DNA of 64,000 nucleotides from Phenylobacterium sp. (lineage in GTDB: Bacteria; Pseudomonadota; Alphaproteobacteria; Caulobacterales; Caulobacteraceae): assembly GCF_030681155.1 (NCBI RefSeq), contig NZ_JAUXXE010000078.1, positions 62,001 through 126,000 on the forward strand, read 5' to 3'. The notes under the pieces are model-generated. The model was not told the origin of the DNA and did no database searches. It worked only from the letters and a program-made list of their open reading frames with translations. Below, in pieces: positions 1 through 8,906 of this stretch (its first letter is position 1; the number at the start of each line of letters is the position of its first letter). The position numbers and the translations under genes were made by a program.

Positions 1-871
1 TGTCCAGGACCGCATGAGGAATGCCCAGCAGCACGGACAGGATATGGGTGTGGAGCCGGTCGGTGACGACGGCGCGGCCCGAGGAGAGCAGCCGGGTCCC
101 TCGCCGGACTCGCGCTTCGGCCGCGGCTCGGAACGCGCCGAACCGCGCGGCCTGCGGGCCGTGCGCGGCGATCGCGCCGGCGACGCCCCAAGCACGGGCC
201 AGGTGAAGCTCCAGCTTAGGCTCCTCCAGCCAATCGGCGACTCTCACATTGGGGCCAACGTCGGCGGGGTTGGCCATTTCCACCCGTTCAATGTCGGTTC
301 GCAGCAGGCAGAGCACATCGACCTCCGGTCGCTGCGGGCGAGCAATCGGCCCGATGAAGAACGCCATGTCGGGAGAGAGGATCGTCTCGCATTGGAAATG
401 GCGCTGGGCGAGTTCGAACGACTCCTTGTCGCGAACCAGGAGCGTAAAGGCGCCATGCGCCTCAATAAGCCGTGCGGCTTCGTCCAGCTTTTCGGGCGAT
501 GAGAAGTGGATCGACTGCGGCAGCTGGATGAGCTGTCGGCCACGGGTCAATTCCAGCAGCCGGTTTCGGAAGGTCTGATGGTGGGGCCAGATGTCGCCGA
601 AATTGCCGCCGCCATGGATGAAGATCGGTCCGCGGGGGCAGCGCTCCAGCAACTCGGTCATCGAGAAGTCGGCGATCGAGCAGACATATGAAGGCGGCCG
701 CGGCGCGTGGCGGCGGAAATAGGCCATCTCGCCGGCCCATATCGCTGAGTCGCCGACGTTCGCATGGTTGGGGAAATCGACGAGCGCATAGGGCTCGTCC
801 AGGGTGAACGGCTCCAGCGCCCGTCTCGCGATCCTGCAGAGATCATCGATCAGGCAAGCATCCGTCGCCAT
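1..871 (-). CDS. Polysaccharide pyruvyl transferase family protein (3' end outside window)
   Basis: Incomplete gene running off the left edge; 290 codons are visible with no stop. The start ATG at 871 has a good ribosome site, GGAGGTG about 8 nt upstream. The protein has the PssM/ExoV-like pattern of this family: an early NHANVGDSAIW stretch, IHGGGNFGDIWP near residue 90, and VTDRLHTHILSVLLGIPH near the visible end. Family members transfer a ketal pyruvate from PEP to sugars of exopolysaccharides in the cytoplasm. It is divergent from the flippase at 1148 and is one of three paralogues in the first 5.3 kb. Acceptor sugar unknown. Confidence 0.85.
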   Translation of the reverse strand, partial: MATDACLIDDLCRIARRALEPFTLDEPYALVDFPNHANVGDSAIWAGEMAYFRRHAPRPPSYVCSIADFSMTELLERCPRGPIFIHGGGNFGDIWPHHQTFRNRLLELTRGRQLIQLPQSIHFSSPEKLDEAARLIEAHGAFTLLVRDKESFELAQRHFQCETILSPDMAFFIGPIARPQRPEVDVLCLLRTDIERVEMANPADVGPNVRVADWLEEPKLELHLARAWGVAGAIAAHGPQAARFGAFRAAAEARVRRGTRLLSSGRAVVTDRLHTHILSVLLGIPHAVLD

Positions 872-1147
872 CAGGCAAACACCTCCAGAACTGGCCGCGC
901 CGTCGAGAAAACGGCTGCGGCTGGAGCGGTACTGCCTCGGGCTTGGCGCCATCGGGCCGGTTCGGCAACCCTCGCCCTCTGGTGAAGCTTCCACTTTCAC
1001 TCAACCGCCTCCAACCTGACACGAGGCGCCCCTATCGCGTCAGAAATGGACGGCAAGCTGGTCATTCGCTCCAGGCGCATGATTGTCTTTGCCTAGGCTC
1101 GCGCAGCCCTCGAATGTCGGGCGCTTCCAAGGAGACCTCGGACGCGA

Positions 1148-2617
1148 ATGCAACGATCTCCGAGATTGTCGCGTCGGGCTTCGGCGTCGGTATTGTGGTC
1201 GTTCGTGCGCTTCGCCAGCGACCAGATGTTCAATTTCCTGGTCTTCGTGACCATGGCGCGGCTGTTGCCGACCGAGGACTTCGGCCTGTTCATCGTCGCC
1301 CTGGTTTATGCCGAGGTCGGCAAGATCATCGCCTCGGGCGGCTTGGTGAGCAGCCTCTATCGCGCACCGGAGATCACCCCGACGCTCGCCGATACGGTGT
1401 TCTGGAGCAATCTGCTGCTGGCGTTCATCGTCGCCGTCGCCGGGCTGGTCCTCCAAGGCCAGATCGCCTCGGCCCTCGGTCGGCCGGAAGGCGCAAGCGT
1501 CATCGCAGCCTTGGGCTTCGTGGTGCCGATCACCGCCCTGGGCGCCAGCCACATGTCGCGCAACCTCCGCGACTTCGGTCATAAGTCGCTGGCCCTGAGA
1601 TCGTTGCTGAGCGGTGTCATCGGCGGCGGTCTGGCGATCCTGGCGGCGCTCAATGGGTTTGGCGTCTGGAGCCTGGTGGTTCAGCGCTATGTCACCGAGA
1701 CGATCAGCACGATCGTCGCCTGGATGGCTTTCCGCTGGCGGCCCGGCTTCCAGTTCTCGCTGCAGACCCTGCGCCGGCAATTGCCGCTGGGCGGCAACGT
1801 GGCTGCCTCCCAATTAGTCATCCTGTTCATTTCACGCTCTCAGGACGTCATCGTTTCGCGGTCGCTGGGGGCGAGCGCGGTGGGGATCTATCGAACCGCC
1901 TGGAAGTCGGTCGAACTGATCGCCCAGGGCACGATCATGCCGTTTTCGACCGTTTCGCTGCCAACCCTGGCCAAGCTGCAGTCCGATCCTGCCGCCTTCC
2001 GGAACGCTTACCTCCGGATCGTGGCCGTCAGCGCGGCGATTTCCTTCCCCTGCATCGTCGGTTTCGGTCTGCTGGCCGATCAACTCATTCCGCTAATCTA
2101 TGGCGCTCAGTGGGAGCCAAGCGTTCCAGTGGCCCAGGTGCTGACCTTCCTGGTGGTGCCATACGCGCTCAACTTCTTCGCTGATCCGGCGCTGACGGCG
2201 ATTGGCCGCGCCGACGTGATCTTCCGGCTGGCCCTGGTCCAGTTGGCGGGGACGGTGGTGTTCTGCTCCCTGGCCGCGCCGTTCGGACTGACAGCCGTCG
2301 CCATGGCCTATGTGGTCAGGTCGTACCTGACGCTGGCCCTGCAACTTTGGCTGTTCAATCGCGCGACGAGCGTCAGGCCTCTGGTCGTGCTTCGAGCGAT
2401 CGCGCCTCCCGTGGCGGCCGTCGCGACGATGGCCGTGGCCGTCCTGCTGCTTGGGCTGGCCAAGTCCCAATTCGCCAACGCCTGGGTGTTTGTGGTCTGC
2501 GCGGCTCTGTTAGGCGCGGCTGTCTATGGGCTGGCCTTGGGATTGATGGTCGGCGCCAAGGTTCGTGGCCAGGCCCTGGCTCACGTGCGCGGCTTCATCG
2601 CCGAACGACGAGGCTAG
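1148..2617 (+). CDS. Wzx-type oligosaccharide flippase
   Basis: 489 residues, almost entirely hydrophobic helices (12-14 predicted by eye), with the N-terminal pattern SDQMFNFLVFVTMARLL typical of the MATE/MVF polysaccharide exporter families. Such proteins move undecaprenyl-linked oligosaccharide units across the inner membrane. The ATG follows GGAG at a rather long 13-nt spacing. The last 23 nt overlap tail-to-tail with the converging pyruvyl transferase gene. The 276-bp gap on its left is a divergent promoter region shared with the gene at 871. A second flippase domain occurs in the fusion protein at 8907, so the locus carries two. Confidence 0.9.
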   Translation: MQRSPRLSRRASASVLWSFVRFASDQMFNFLVFVTMARLLPTEDFGLFIVALVYAEVGKIIASGGLVSSLYRAPEITPTLADTVFWSNLLLAFIVAVAGLVLQGQIASALGRPEGASVIAALGFVVPITALGASHMSRNLRDFGHKSLALRSLLSGVIGGGLAILAALNGFGVWSLVVQRYVTETISTIVAWMAFRWRPGFQFSLQTLRRQLPLGGNVAASQLVILFISRSQDVIVSRSLGASAVGIYRTAWKSVELIAQGTIMPFSTVSLPTLAKLQSDPAAFRNAYLRIVAVSAAISFPCIVGFGLLADQLIPLIYGAQWEPSVPVAQVLTFLVVPYALNFFADPALTAIGRADVIFRLALVQLAGTVVFCSLAAPFGLTAVAMAYVVRSYLTLALQLWLFNRATSVRPLVVLRAIAPPVAAVATMAVAVLLLGLAKSQFANAWVFVVCAALLGAAVYGLALGLMVGAKVRGQALAHVRGFIAERRG

Positions 2618-3701
2618 CGGCGAGCAGGTCGAAATTGTCCAGCGCCCGGCTTTTGGCTCGTTGCACGGCCAGCGCCTGGGCCGGCTGAGAGTCGGCCGCC
2701 ACCCGCCAGAGGGCCGTGGGGTCAAGAGCGCAGGTTTCAACCGGCGTCAGCGGGATGGAGAAGGTCTCGGCCGCCGCGCGCAGCTTTGGAGTGCCATCGT
2801 CGAGGATGACGATCGGACGTCCTGCGATCAGCGAGAAGATCACCGCATGGAGGCGATTGGTCAGCACCAGGGCGGCCGAGGCGTAGAGGCGGGTATAGTC
2901 CGCCAGCGTGTGGCTGGCGGTGATCGTAATCCGCACGTCTGGGCGAGCGGCGGTCAGGGCCGCAGCGATCTGATCGCACACTTCAGCGTCCATGCCTGGC
3001 CGCGCGTCGTGGGCGAGCAGGGCGATGTGCTGGACGCCCAGGACGTCACAGGCCTGGATCGCCAGCCGGCAGAGCGGCTCAATCCCGACGCCGCGGCGTT
3101 CCGAAGCGTCGGCGCAGGGGGCGATGATGATGCTCGGCTCGCCGCCGACCCGGCGCAGGTCGTCGTGAAGCGGGGAGGGTGTGAATGCGAGGTCCGCGGT
3201 CAGCACCGGGGCGGCGCGTTTGCCGGCCAGAGCCTCCACGGCGGTCTTGGAACCCTCGTCGCGGACCGTCACTAGGCTGGCCCCTTGGAAGATGCGCCGC
3301 CAGACCTGCCTGCGGCTGGCGCTGCGAAGCTCGTCGACCCCGCAGCCCAGGATGGCTGAGCGCCCGCCAGTCAGTCGAGCCCACCCCATAAGGGCCGCCA
3401 AGCTGGCCAGACCGGGCAAGGAGGTGTTGTCGCGCACCATCTGGCCACCGCCGATCATCACCAGCGATCCTCGACCAGCCCTCGCCCAGTCCAACGGCGC
3501 CTTGCCGTCGAGCACCGAGATGGCGTGCAGGCCAAGCTGGGTCTGAACCTCCGCCGCTGGGGCCGCCCACTGCCGAACCTTCACGTCTTTGACGCCAAGG
3601 CTACGCCTGACGCCGTAGGCGCACTGGAGCAGCAGCGCCAGGTCTCCGACGTTGTGCAGATCGCCCGAGGAGATGATCACCGACTTTGGGGAGGCGCTCA
3701 C
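2595..3701 (-). CDS. Polysaccharide pyruvyl transferase family protein
   Basis: 368 residues with a GTG start at 3701; no strong ribosome site is visible. Family signs are the N-terminal SSGDLHNVGDLALLLQ, MIGGGQMVRDNTSLPG near residue 85, CGVDELRSASRRQVW, and VLTNRLHAVIFSLIAGRPIV near residue 285. These correspond to the GT-B-like pyruvyl transferase fold with the conserved R-(L/M)-H late motif. It converges on the flippase and is divergent from the third pyruvyl transferase at 4037. The reaction is inferred to be PEP-dependent pyruvylation of a polysaccharide subunit; the exact sugar cannot be read from sequence. Confidence 0.85.
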   Translation of the reverse strand: MSASPKSVIISSGDLHNVGDLALLLQCAYGVRRSLGVKDVKVRQWAAPAAEVQTQLGLHAISVLDGKAPLDWARAGRGSLVMIGGGQMVRDNTSLPGLASLAALMGWARLTGGRSAILGCGVDELRSASRRQVWRRIFQGASLVTVRDEGSKTAVEALAGKRAAPVLTADLAFTPSPLHDDLRRVGGEPSIIIAPCADASERRGVGIEPLCRLAIQACDVLGVQHIALLAHDARPGMDAEVCDQIAAALTAARPDVRITITASHTLADYTRLYASAALVLTNRLHAVIFSLIAGRPIVILDDGTPKLRAAAETFSIPLTPVETCALDPTALWRVAADSQPAQALAVQRAKSRALDNFDLLAASLVVRR

Positions 3702-4036
3702 GGGGCGCGATATCCGATTAGTTCTGGTCCCGAGCAGCGCAGGTTCGGCATCTGGCGGTTCTCTCTCACTGAGCAGCGCGTGTCGTCACGGTCAGAAAAG
3801 CCAAGCTTGTCGAGGGGTTGCAATCTGAAGCGCCGATTTCGCGAAATTCTCCGAACCGCCCGGAAGTGCGGCAGGGGCGCCTGTGAACGGGCCAGGGACG
3901 CGAGGAGGCTTCGAATTGCGATGGTCAGGTTTCCTGCTGGTTGCTTGAGGCGACGCCCGTCGGTCTAACTGTCGTCAATGGCAGTTTATCCTCGTCCCAT
4001 TGTGTCGGCGGGCAACCCCTTTGAGGGCGTTCCGGG
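3702..4036. other. Divergent intergenic region between two pyruvyl transferases
   Basis: 335 bp without a credible gene. It must hold the promoters for the leftward gene (start 3701) and the rightward pyruvyl transferase/GT4 pair (start 4037). No clear operator repeat or terminator was seen; the stretch just before 4037 is slightly richer in T and A. Confidence 0.5.
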
Positions 4037-5248
4037 ATGATCGTGGGTACGCTGAATGTGAAGTACAGCCCGAACCTCGGCGACGGCCTGTTGGCCGAAT
4101 GCCTTGAAGCCGAGCTGCGATCGACGGGCGTGGAGACCAGATCCATCGATCTTGCGGGCCGGACCGCCTATGGCGAGGGTCTCAAGCACCGCCGTGCGAT
4201 CCTCGCCCTGCTGGAGCACGCTCCTGGGATTGTGCGTCAGATCGGGGTTGGCGCGGCCTTGGGCTTTACCGTGCAGCGGCGCCTTCGACCGCAATGGCGC
4301 GAAGCGTTCGGCGGGCTCGACGCGATTGTGCTCGGCGGCGGCAATCTGCTGGCTGACGCCGATCTGAACTTTCCGACCAAGATCGACGGCGCGCTTGCCG
4401 AGGCCGCTTTCGCCGACATTCCCCTGGGCGTCTATGGCGTCGGGGTTTCCGACAACTGGTCGCGACGTGGACAGGTGCTGTTCGAGCGAGCCTTCGCCGA
4501 TAGCCGCATAACCCACGTCGCCGTCCGCGACGAGCGGTCGAAAGCGATCTGGGATCGCCGGCTCGGCCCGGCCGGCGTGCCGCTGGCGCAAGTGTGTCCC
4601 GACCCGGCGGTGCTGGCGGGGCGGCACTTTCCGGCCGTACCGAAGCCTCCCGGTCCGCCGCGGATTGGGCTTGGTCTGACTGACCCACTGGCGTTGCGAT
4701 ACCACACCGCCGATAGATCGGTCCGCGAGGAAGCTCTGGCCGACTGGATGGTTGAGCTGGTCAAGGCGATGGCTGCGAAGGGCTGGCAGGTTTGCCTCTT
4801 CACGAATGGCAGCCCGGAAGATCGCGCCTACCTCCAGAAGGTCGCGCCGCAACTCCAGGCCGCCGGGGGGGAGGTTGTTTCAGTGACGCCGGCTTTCTCC
4901 ACACCGGCTGATCTGGCGGGTTTCATTTCGGGCCTCGACCTCGTCATGGCCCACCGCATGCACGCCTGCATCGCCGCCTACGCCTACGCCAAACCGCACA
5001 TCGGCTTTGCTTGGGATGAGAAGTTGCGGAGCTTCTTCAATGCGGTTGGACGCGATGAATTCGTCGCCGATGCGGGGCGGATCCCTGTTTCCGATCTACT
5101 GGCGCTTGCAGCCCGGGCGCTGGCCGAGGGGATCGCGCCAGGACCCCATGCTGCTTGCGTCGGGCGGGCCCGGACCGAGATCGCCCGTCTGGTCGCGTCC
5201 TTCGAGCCGGCGCGCGCGATTGACGCTCCGATGGTGGCCGCTCAATGA
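4037..5248 (+). CDS. Polysaccharide pyruvyl transferase family protein
   Basis: 403 residues. The third paralogue has NVKYSPNLGDGLLAECLE at the N-terminus, IVLGGGNLLADADLNFPTK near residue 97, VGVSDNWSRRG, and DLVMAHRMHACIAAYAYAKP near residue 300, matching the PS_pyruv_trans layout. The stop overlaps the start of the next gene by 4 nt (ATGA), so translation with the GT4 gene is coupled. Upstream SD is weak. Three diverged pyruvyl transferases in one locus suggest a heavily pyruvylated, acidic polymer, or that some copies have other acyl-ketal roles. Confidence 0.87.
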   Translation: MIVGTLNVKYSPNLGDGLLAECLEAELRSTGVETRSIDLAGRTAYGEGLKHRRAILALLEHAPGIVRQIGVGAALGFTVQRRLRPQWREAFGGLDAIVLGGGNLLADADLNFPTKIDGALAEAAFADIPLGVYGVGVSDNWSRRGQVLFERAFADSRITHVAVRDERSKAIWDRRLGPAGVPLAQVCPDPAVLAGRHFPAVPKPPGPPRIGLGLTDPLALRYHTADRSVREEALADWMVELVKAMAAKGWQVCLFTNGSPEDRAYLQKVAPQLQAAGGEVVSVTPAFSTPADLAGFISGLDLVMAHRMHACIAAYAYAKPHIGFAWDEKLRSFFNAVGRDEFVADAGRIPVSDLLALAARALAEGIAPGPHAACVGRARTEIARLVASFEPARAIDAPMVAAQ

Positions 5249-6486
5249 TCCGCCGCATCGTCGTCATCAACGACTCGTCGGTCGCAAAGGGCGGCGCCAC
5301 CGGCTTGGCCCTGGCCTCAGCTCTGGCGTTCCGTCGACAAGGTTTGTCGGTGACGCTGTTGACCGGCGACCAAGGCGTGAGCGAGGAATTGGCGGAGGCC
5401 GGCGTCGAGATCGTGGCCCTGGGCCAAGAGCGCCTAATGGCCTCGCCCATGCACCAGGTGCTCTTCTCCGCGCTCTATAATCGTGCGGCTAAGGAGATGG
5501 TCAGCAACTGGATCGCGGCGAACGATGCGCCTGGAACCGTCTATCATCTGCACGGCTGGGCGCAGATTCTGTCACCGGCGGTTTTCCATGCGTTAAGGCC
5601 GGTGGCCGACCGACTGCTGCTCTCGGCCCACGATTTCTTCCTGGTTTGCCCAAATGGCGCCTACGCCTTTCTGGGCAGCGGGGCGGTCTGTCCGCTCAAG
5701 CCGATGTCGGCGGCCTGTATCGGCTCCAACTGCGATCGACGCAGCTATGCCCATAAGCTCTGGCGGGTGGCGCGGCAGGCGGTTCGCCAGTCGGTGTTCG
5801 ACCTGAAGCGCTATGCCCCACCGGTGCTCGCGATCCACGAATCCATGCGCGCCTATCTGGTGCGCGGCGGGATGCCCGACGAGGCGATCGAGACGCTACC
5901 CAATCCGGTCCGGCCTTTCCTGTCCGAGCGGGCGCCGGCTGAGGACAATCGCGAGTTCCTGTTCATAGGCCGGCTAGAGGACGGCAAGGGGCCAGACCTG
6001 GCGGCGGCGGCGGCGAAGCGCGCTGGGGTATTGTTGCGGATCATCGGCGATGGCCCCATGCGCGCAAGGCTGGAGCGCGACTACCCGAACGTGATCTTTG
6101 CCGGCCGTAAGAGTTGGGAGGAGATCGGCCCCTTGGCGCGGCAAGCCCGGGCCCTGGTGATGCCTAGCCGCTATCCCGAGCCTTATGGCTTGGTGGCGGC
6201 CGAAGCTTTGTGGAGCGGCTTGCCGGTGATCGCGGCGCAGACGGCGTTCCTGGCGCCGGATATCGTCAAGGCCGGCGCGGGGCTCGCGTGTGATCCCAGG
6301 GATGAACAGGCCATGGCCGCGGCCATGTTGCGGTTGATGGACGATGACGTGGCTCGGGAGATGAGCACTCAGGCCTTCGAGAATACCCGGCGGATCGGGC
6401 TCAGCCCGGAAGCGTGGATCGAGGGGCTGTTGCAGGCCTATCGAAGCAGACTAGGTTTGCAGACGTCAAATGACGTCGCGGCTTAG
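5245..6486 (+). CDS. Glycosyltransferase family 4 protein
   Basis: 413 residues, GT-B fold. The N-terminal half opens with a Rossmann strand (RRIVVINDSSVAKGGAT, the usual GG loop of GT4 donors). The C-terminal half has FIGRLEDGKGPDLAAAAAK near residue 235 and the nucleotide-sugar site PEPYGLVAAEALWSGLPV near 310, the E-x7-E motif of retaining GT4 enzymes. It is translationally coupled to the pyruvyl transferase before it. Expected role is cytoplasmic addition of one sugar to the lipid-linked polysaccharide repeat unit. Donor and acceptor are not predictable. Confidence 0.9.
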   Translation: MIRRIVVINDSSVAKGGATGLALASALAFRRQGLSVTLLTGDQGVSEELAEAGVEIVALGQERLMASPMHQVLFSALYNRAAKEMVSNWIAANDAPGTVYHLHGWAQILSPAVFHALRPVADRLLLSAHDFFLVCPNGAYAFLGSGAVCPLKPMSAACIGSNCDRRSYAHKLWRVARQAVRQSVFDLKRYAPPVLAIHESMRAYLVRGGMPDEAIETLPNPVRPFLSERAPAEDNREFLFIGRLEDGKGPDLAAAAAKRAGVLLRIIGDGPMRARLERDYPNVIFAGRKSWEEIGPLARQARALVMPSRYPEPYGLVAAEALWSGLPVIAAQTAFLAPDIVKAGAGLACDPRDEQAMAAAMLRLMDDDVAREMSTQAFENTRRIGLSPEAWIEGLLQAYRSRLGLQTSNDVAA

Positions 6487-6849
6487 GGCCGACACCTTTG
6501 CTGTGGTGAGTGCGACGATTTCAATAGTTAACGAAGATCGTTGTTATATATCTATCATGATGTGCTGATTGGGTCTGTGTCGGACCTGCGTCTCAGGCCG
6601 ACGATGGCGGGCTATCACAATTCTATACTAATGTGGCGCTCGTTCATCCTGCGAATGATCCACTGTGGTTGCGCTTGTTTCCTGCTGCACCTCTGAGCAG
6701 TTTTTGAGCGTGGCGCCAAGCGAGCGGGCGCCTTCGAGGGATCGGCCACAAATCGGTTAGCTCGCGCCTAACCTTGTTTGACTTCGAGCGAGCGCCTGCG
6801 ACGCTCGTGTAGGGGCGTACTCGGTTTCACACTTCCTAGAGGTGGATTG
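6487..6849 (+). other. Intergenic region with AT-rich probable promoter
   Basis: 363 bp without a gene before the sugar-phosphate transferase. An AT-rich patch around 6525-6560 (ttgttatatatctatcatga) stands out from the GC-rich surroundings and is the likely promoter region. An inverted repeat built on GGCGCC copies lies near 6713-6733. A reading frame stays open upstream of 6850, but the SD-preceded ATG at 6850 is the better start. Confidence 0.4.
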
Positions 6850-7530
6850 ATGTCGCAGACCAAGGTTTTCCAGACTGATCTGGCCGCGGTTGGCCAGTCG
6901 TCGCGTTCGCGAAAACTAGAAGAACGCGATCTTGAGTACTTCCTGAACGCCTTATTGGCGGCAGGCGCGCTGTTGTTTCTCGCTCCGCTGATGATCGTCA
7001 TCTCACTGATGGTCTTCCTGCACGATGGCGGCCCGATCTTCTTTGCTCACCGGCGAGTGGGGCGGGGCGGCAGATCGTTTCCGTGCCTGAAGTTCCGCAG
7101 CATGGCGACGGACGCTGAAGCGCGGCTCGAAAAGCTGCTCGCCGCCGATCCTGAGGCGCAGCAAGAATGGGCGGCGAGCCACAAGCTGCGCGCTGACCCA
7201 CGCATCACCCGCATCGGCGATTTCCTGCGCCGCTCGAGCCTTGATGAGCTGCCCCAGCTTATCAACGTGCTGCGCGGCGAGATGAGCCTGGTGGGGCCGC
7301 GGCCGGTGGTGCATGCCGAATCCGCCCACTACGGACACTGGTTCGAGAGCTATTGCTCGGTGCGCCCCGGCATCACCGGGCTTTGGCAGGTCAGCGGCCG
7401 CAGCGACGTCTGCTATCGTCGGCGGGTGGCCCTGGACGTCCTCTATGTCCGGCGCAAAAGTCTGGCGATGGACTTTGGCATCCTTGTGCAGACAGTGCCG
7501 GCGGTGCTGCTGCACCGTGGTTCCTGCTAG
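6850..7530 (+). CDS. Bacterial sugar transferase (undecaprenyl-phosphate glycosyl-1-phosphate transferase)
   Basis: 226 residues from ATG 6850, preceded by GAGGTG. One membrane helix (about residues 32-58) is followed by the conserved cytoplasmic catalytic domain: RRVGRGGRSFPCLKFRSM, RRSSLDELPQLINVLRGEMS, LVGPRP and the late RPGITGLWQVSGRS. It is the short form without the N-terminal four-helix/CoA-binding part of WbaP-like enzymes, resembling PssY/PssZ/HfsE of Caulobacter. It starts a polysaccharide chain by placing sugar-1-phosphate on undecaprenyl phosphate. The GH-A gene starts 30 bp downstream, probably in the same operon. Confidence 0.92.
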   Translation: MSQTKVFQTDLAAVGQSSRSRKLEERDLEYFLNALLAAGALLFLAPLMIVISLMVFLHDGGPIFFAHRRVGRGGRSFPCLKFRSMATDAEARLEKLLAADPEAQQEWAASHKLRADPRITRIGDFLRRSSLDELPQLINVLRGEMSLVGPRPVVHAESAHYGHWFESYCSVRPGITGLWQVSGRSDVCYRRRVALDVLYVRRKSLAMDFGILVQTVPAVLLHRGSC

Positions 7531-7560
7531 CTTCCAAGCCCCGTCGGGGCGAACCCTTGA

Positions 7561-8736
7561 GTGACCCGTGTGGCGTTGTGGACCTACGACTTCCTTGATC
7601 GGCTCGGCGTCGTCACGCACGTCCGCTATTCGGACGGCGCCTACGCCAATCACGCCGCGACCATCGAAAAGCTGGGATACCTCGGCCTCAAGTACGTGCG
7701 CGACACCGCGCCCAAGGTCGCCAGCAACCTGCCTTACAAACGATACTTGGACGCCGGCATCCGCTTCAGCATGAGCTGTTCGCCGAACGGTGCGGCGATG
7801 ACCGACGCCTCGCAGGTGGGCGAGGTTCTCGACCGGATTTTGGCGCGCTTCCCAGACGCCTTGGGGATCGACTACCTGGAGGGGCCAAACGAGCCGAACA
7901 ACCAGCCGATCACCTTCGGCGGGGTCAAGGACACCAAGACCAGCTTCACCGCCGTGACCGCCTATATGGAGGCGCTGCACGCCGCCATGCGCTCGCGCCC
8001 GGCCTTCGCGAAGATCCCCTTGCTTGGCGTGGCCAACTACCCGCGGCTCGAAGTCCGCTCGGATATGGACAACGAGCATCCCTATCCGAAAAGCGGCGCC
8101 CAGCCTGGCCCGTCGCTCGCCAAGACCATGGCCGGCCGGACGCGGCCGGTGGTGATGACCGAGTTCGGCTACAACACTGGCCCGGTCAGCAAGTGGCCCA
8201 CGCCGGTCGACGAATACACCCAGGCCCTGCTGCTGTTGAACGGCGTTTTCGACGCGGTCAGTCTCGGAGTGCGGCGAATTTATATCTACGAGCTGCTCGA
8301 CGAAAAGGCCGACCCGGATTTCAAGGTCCCCAATCTGCATTGGGGAATATTCAAGTTCGGCGGATCGCCCAAGGTGGCGGCGACCGCGGTGCGCAACCTC
8401 ACCCGTATCCTGGCGCCGGAGCGTGCGGCCGGGGAGGCGGCAAGCGTGCTGCCACAGGTGTCGGGTCTGCCCGCCACGGCCAAGCACATGGTTCTCCAGA
8501 AAGGCCCGACCACGGTCCTGGTGGCGCTGTGGAACGAACCCGACATCTGGGATGAGGTCGCCAACAAGCCGCTGATGGTCGCCCCGAGCGAGGTCACCCT
8601 GAGCTTTCCCGCAGCGAAGCAGGTCAGACTGTTCGACCCATTGAGCGGTGATGAGCCCGCCAAGACGTTGGGTCCCGGCACGTCCTGCTCGGTTCGGCTC
8701 GGCGCCTTTCCTCAGATTGTGGAGATTAGCGCCTAG
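7561..8736 (+). CDS. Clan GH-A glycoside hydrolase-like protein (TIM barrel)
   Basis: 391 residues from a GTG start. The barrel carries GPNEPN with Glu111 as candidate acid/base, NEHPYP near residue 171, and VVMTEFGYN with Glu201 as candidate nucleophile, the paired layout of clan GH-A (GH5/GH39-like) retaining glycosidases. A small beta-rich C-terminal domain follows (about residues 300-391). No signal peptide is visible, so it would act in the cytoplasm or leave by an unusual route. It sits 30 bp after the initiating sugar transferase and before the flippase-GT fusion, so editing or turnover of the same polymer is inferred. Substrate unknown. Confidence 0.75.
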   Translation: MTRVALWTYDFLDRLGVVTHVRYSDGAYANHAATIEKLGYLGLKYVRDTAPKVASNLPYKRYLDAGIRFSMSCSPNGAAMTDASQVGEVLDRILARFPDALGIDYLEGPNEPNNQPITFGGVKDTKTSFTAVTAYMEALHAAMRSRPAFAKIPLLGVANYPRLEVRSDMDNEHPYPKSGAQPGPSLAKTMAGRTRPVVMTEFGYNTGPVSKWPTPVDEYTQALLLLNGVFDAVSLGVRRIYIYELLDEKADPDFKVPNLHWGIFKFGGSPKVAATAVRNLTRILAPERAAGEAASVLPQVSGLPATAKHMVLQKGPTTVLVALWNEPDIWDEVANKPLMVAPSEVTLSFPAAKQVRLFDPLSGDEPAKTLGPGTSCSVRLGAFPQIVEISA

Positions 8737-8906
8737 CGCGTTCGAAGCGCTGGTGGCGCGAGCGCCTACTCTTTGGGCGATTAGCATCAGGCCGATCGTA
8801 ACGTCTCGCCCAGCCTTGTTCTTTCCTTTGGATCGTCCGACCGATTGTAACGCTGGTATGTGGTTAACTGGCTGAGAGTCTGGGAACGCCCTTCAGGAGG
8901 CGGACG

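Noticed and set aside
7003..8787. Long open frame of about 590 codons on the minus strand opposite the sugar transferase and GH-A genes
   Set aside because: Low-complexity Arg/His/Gly-rich translation with no family pattern; it mirrors the codon use of the plus-strand genes.
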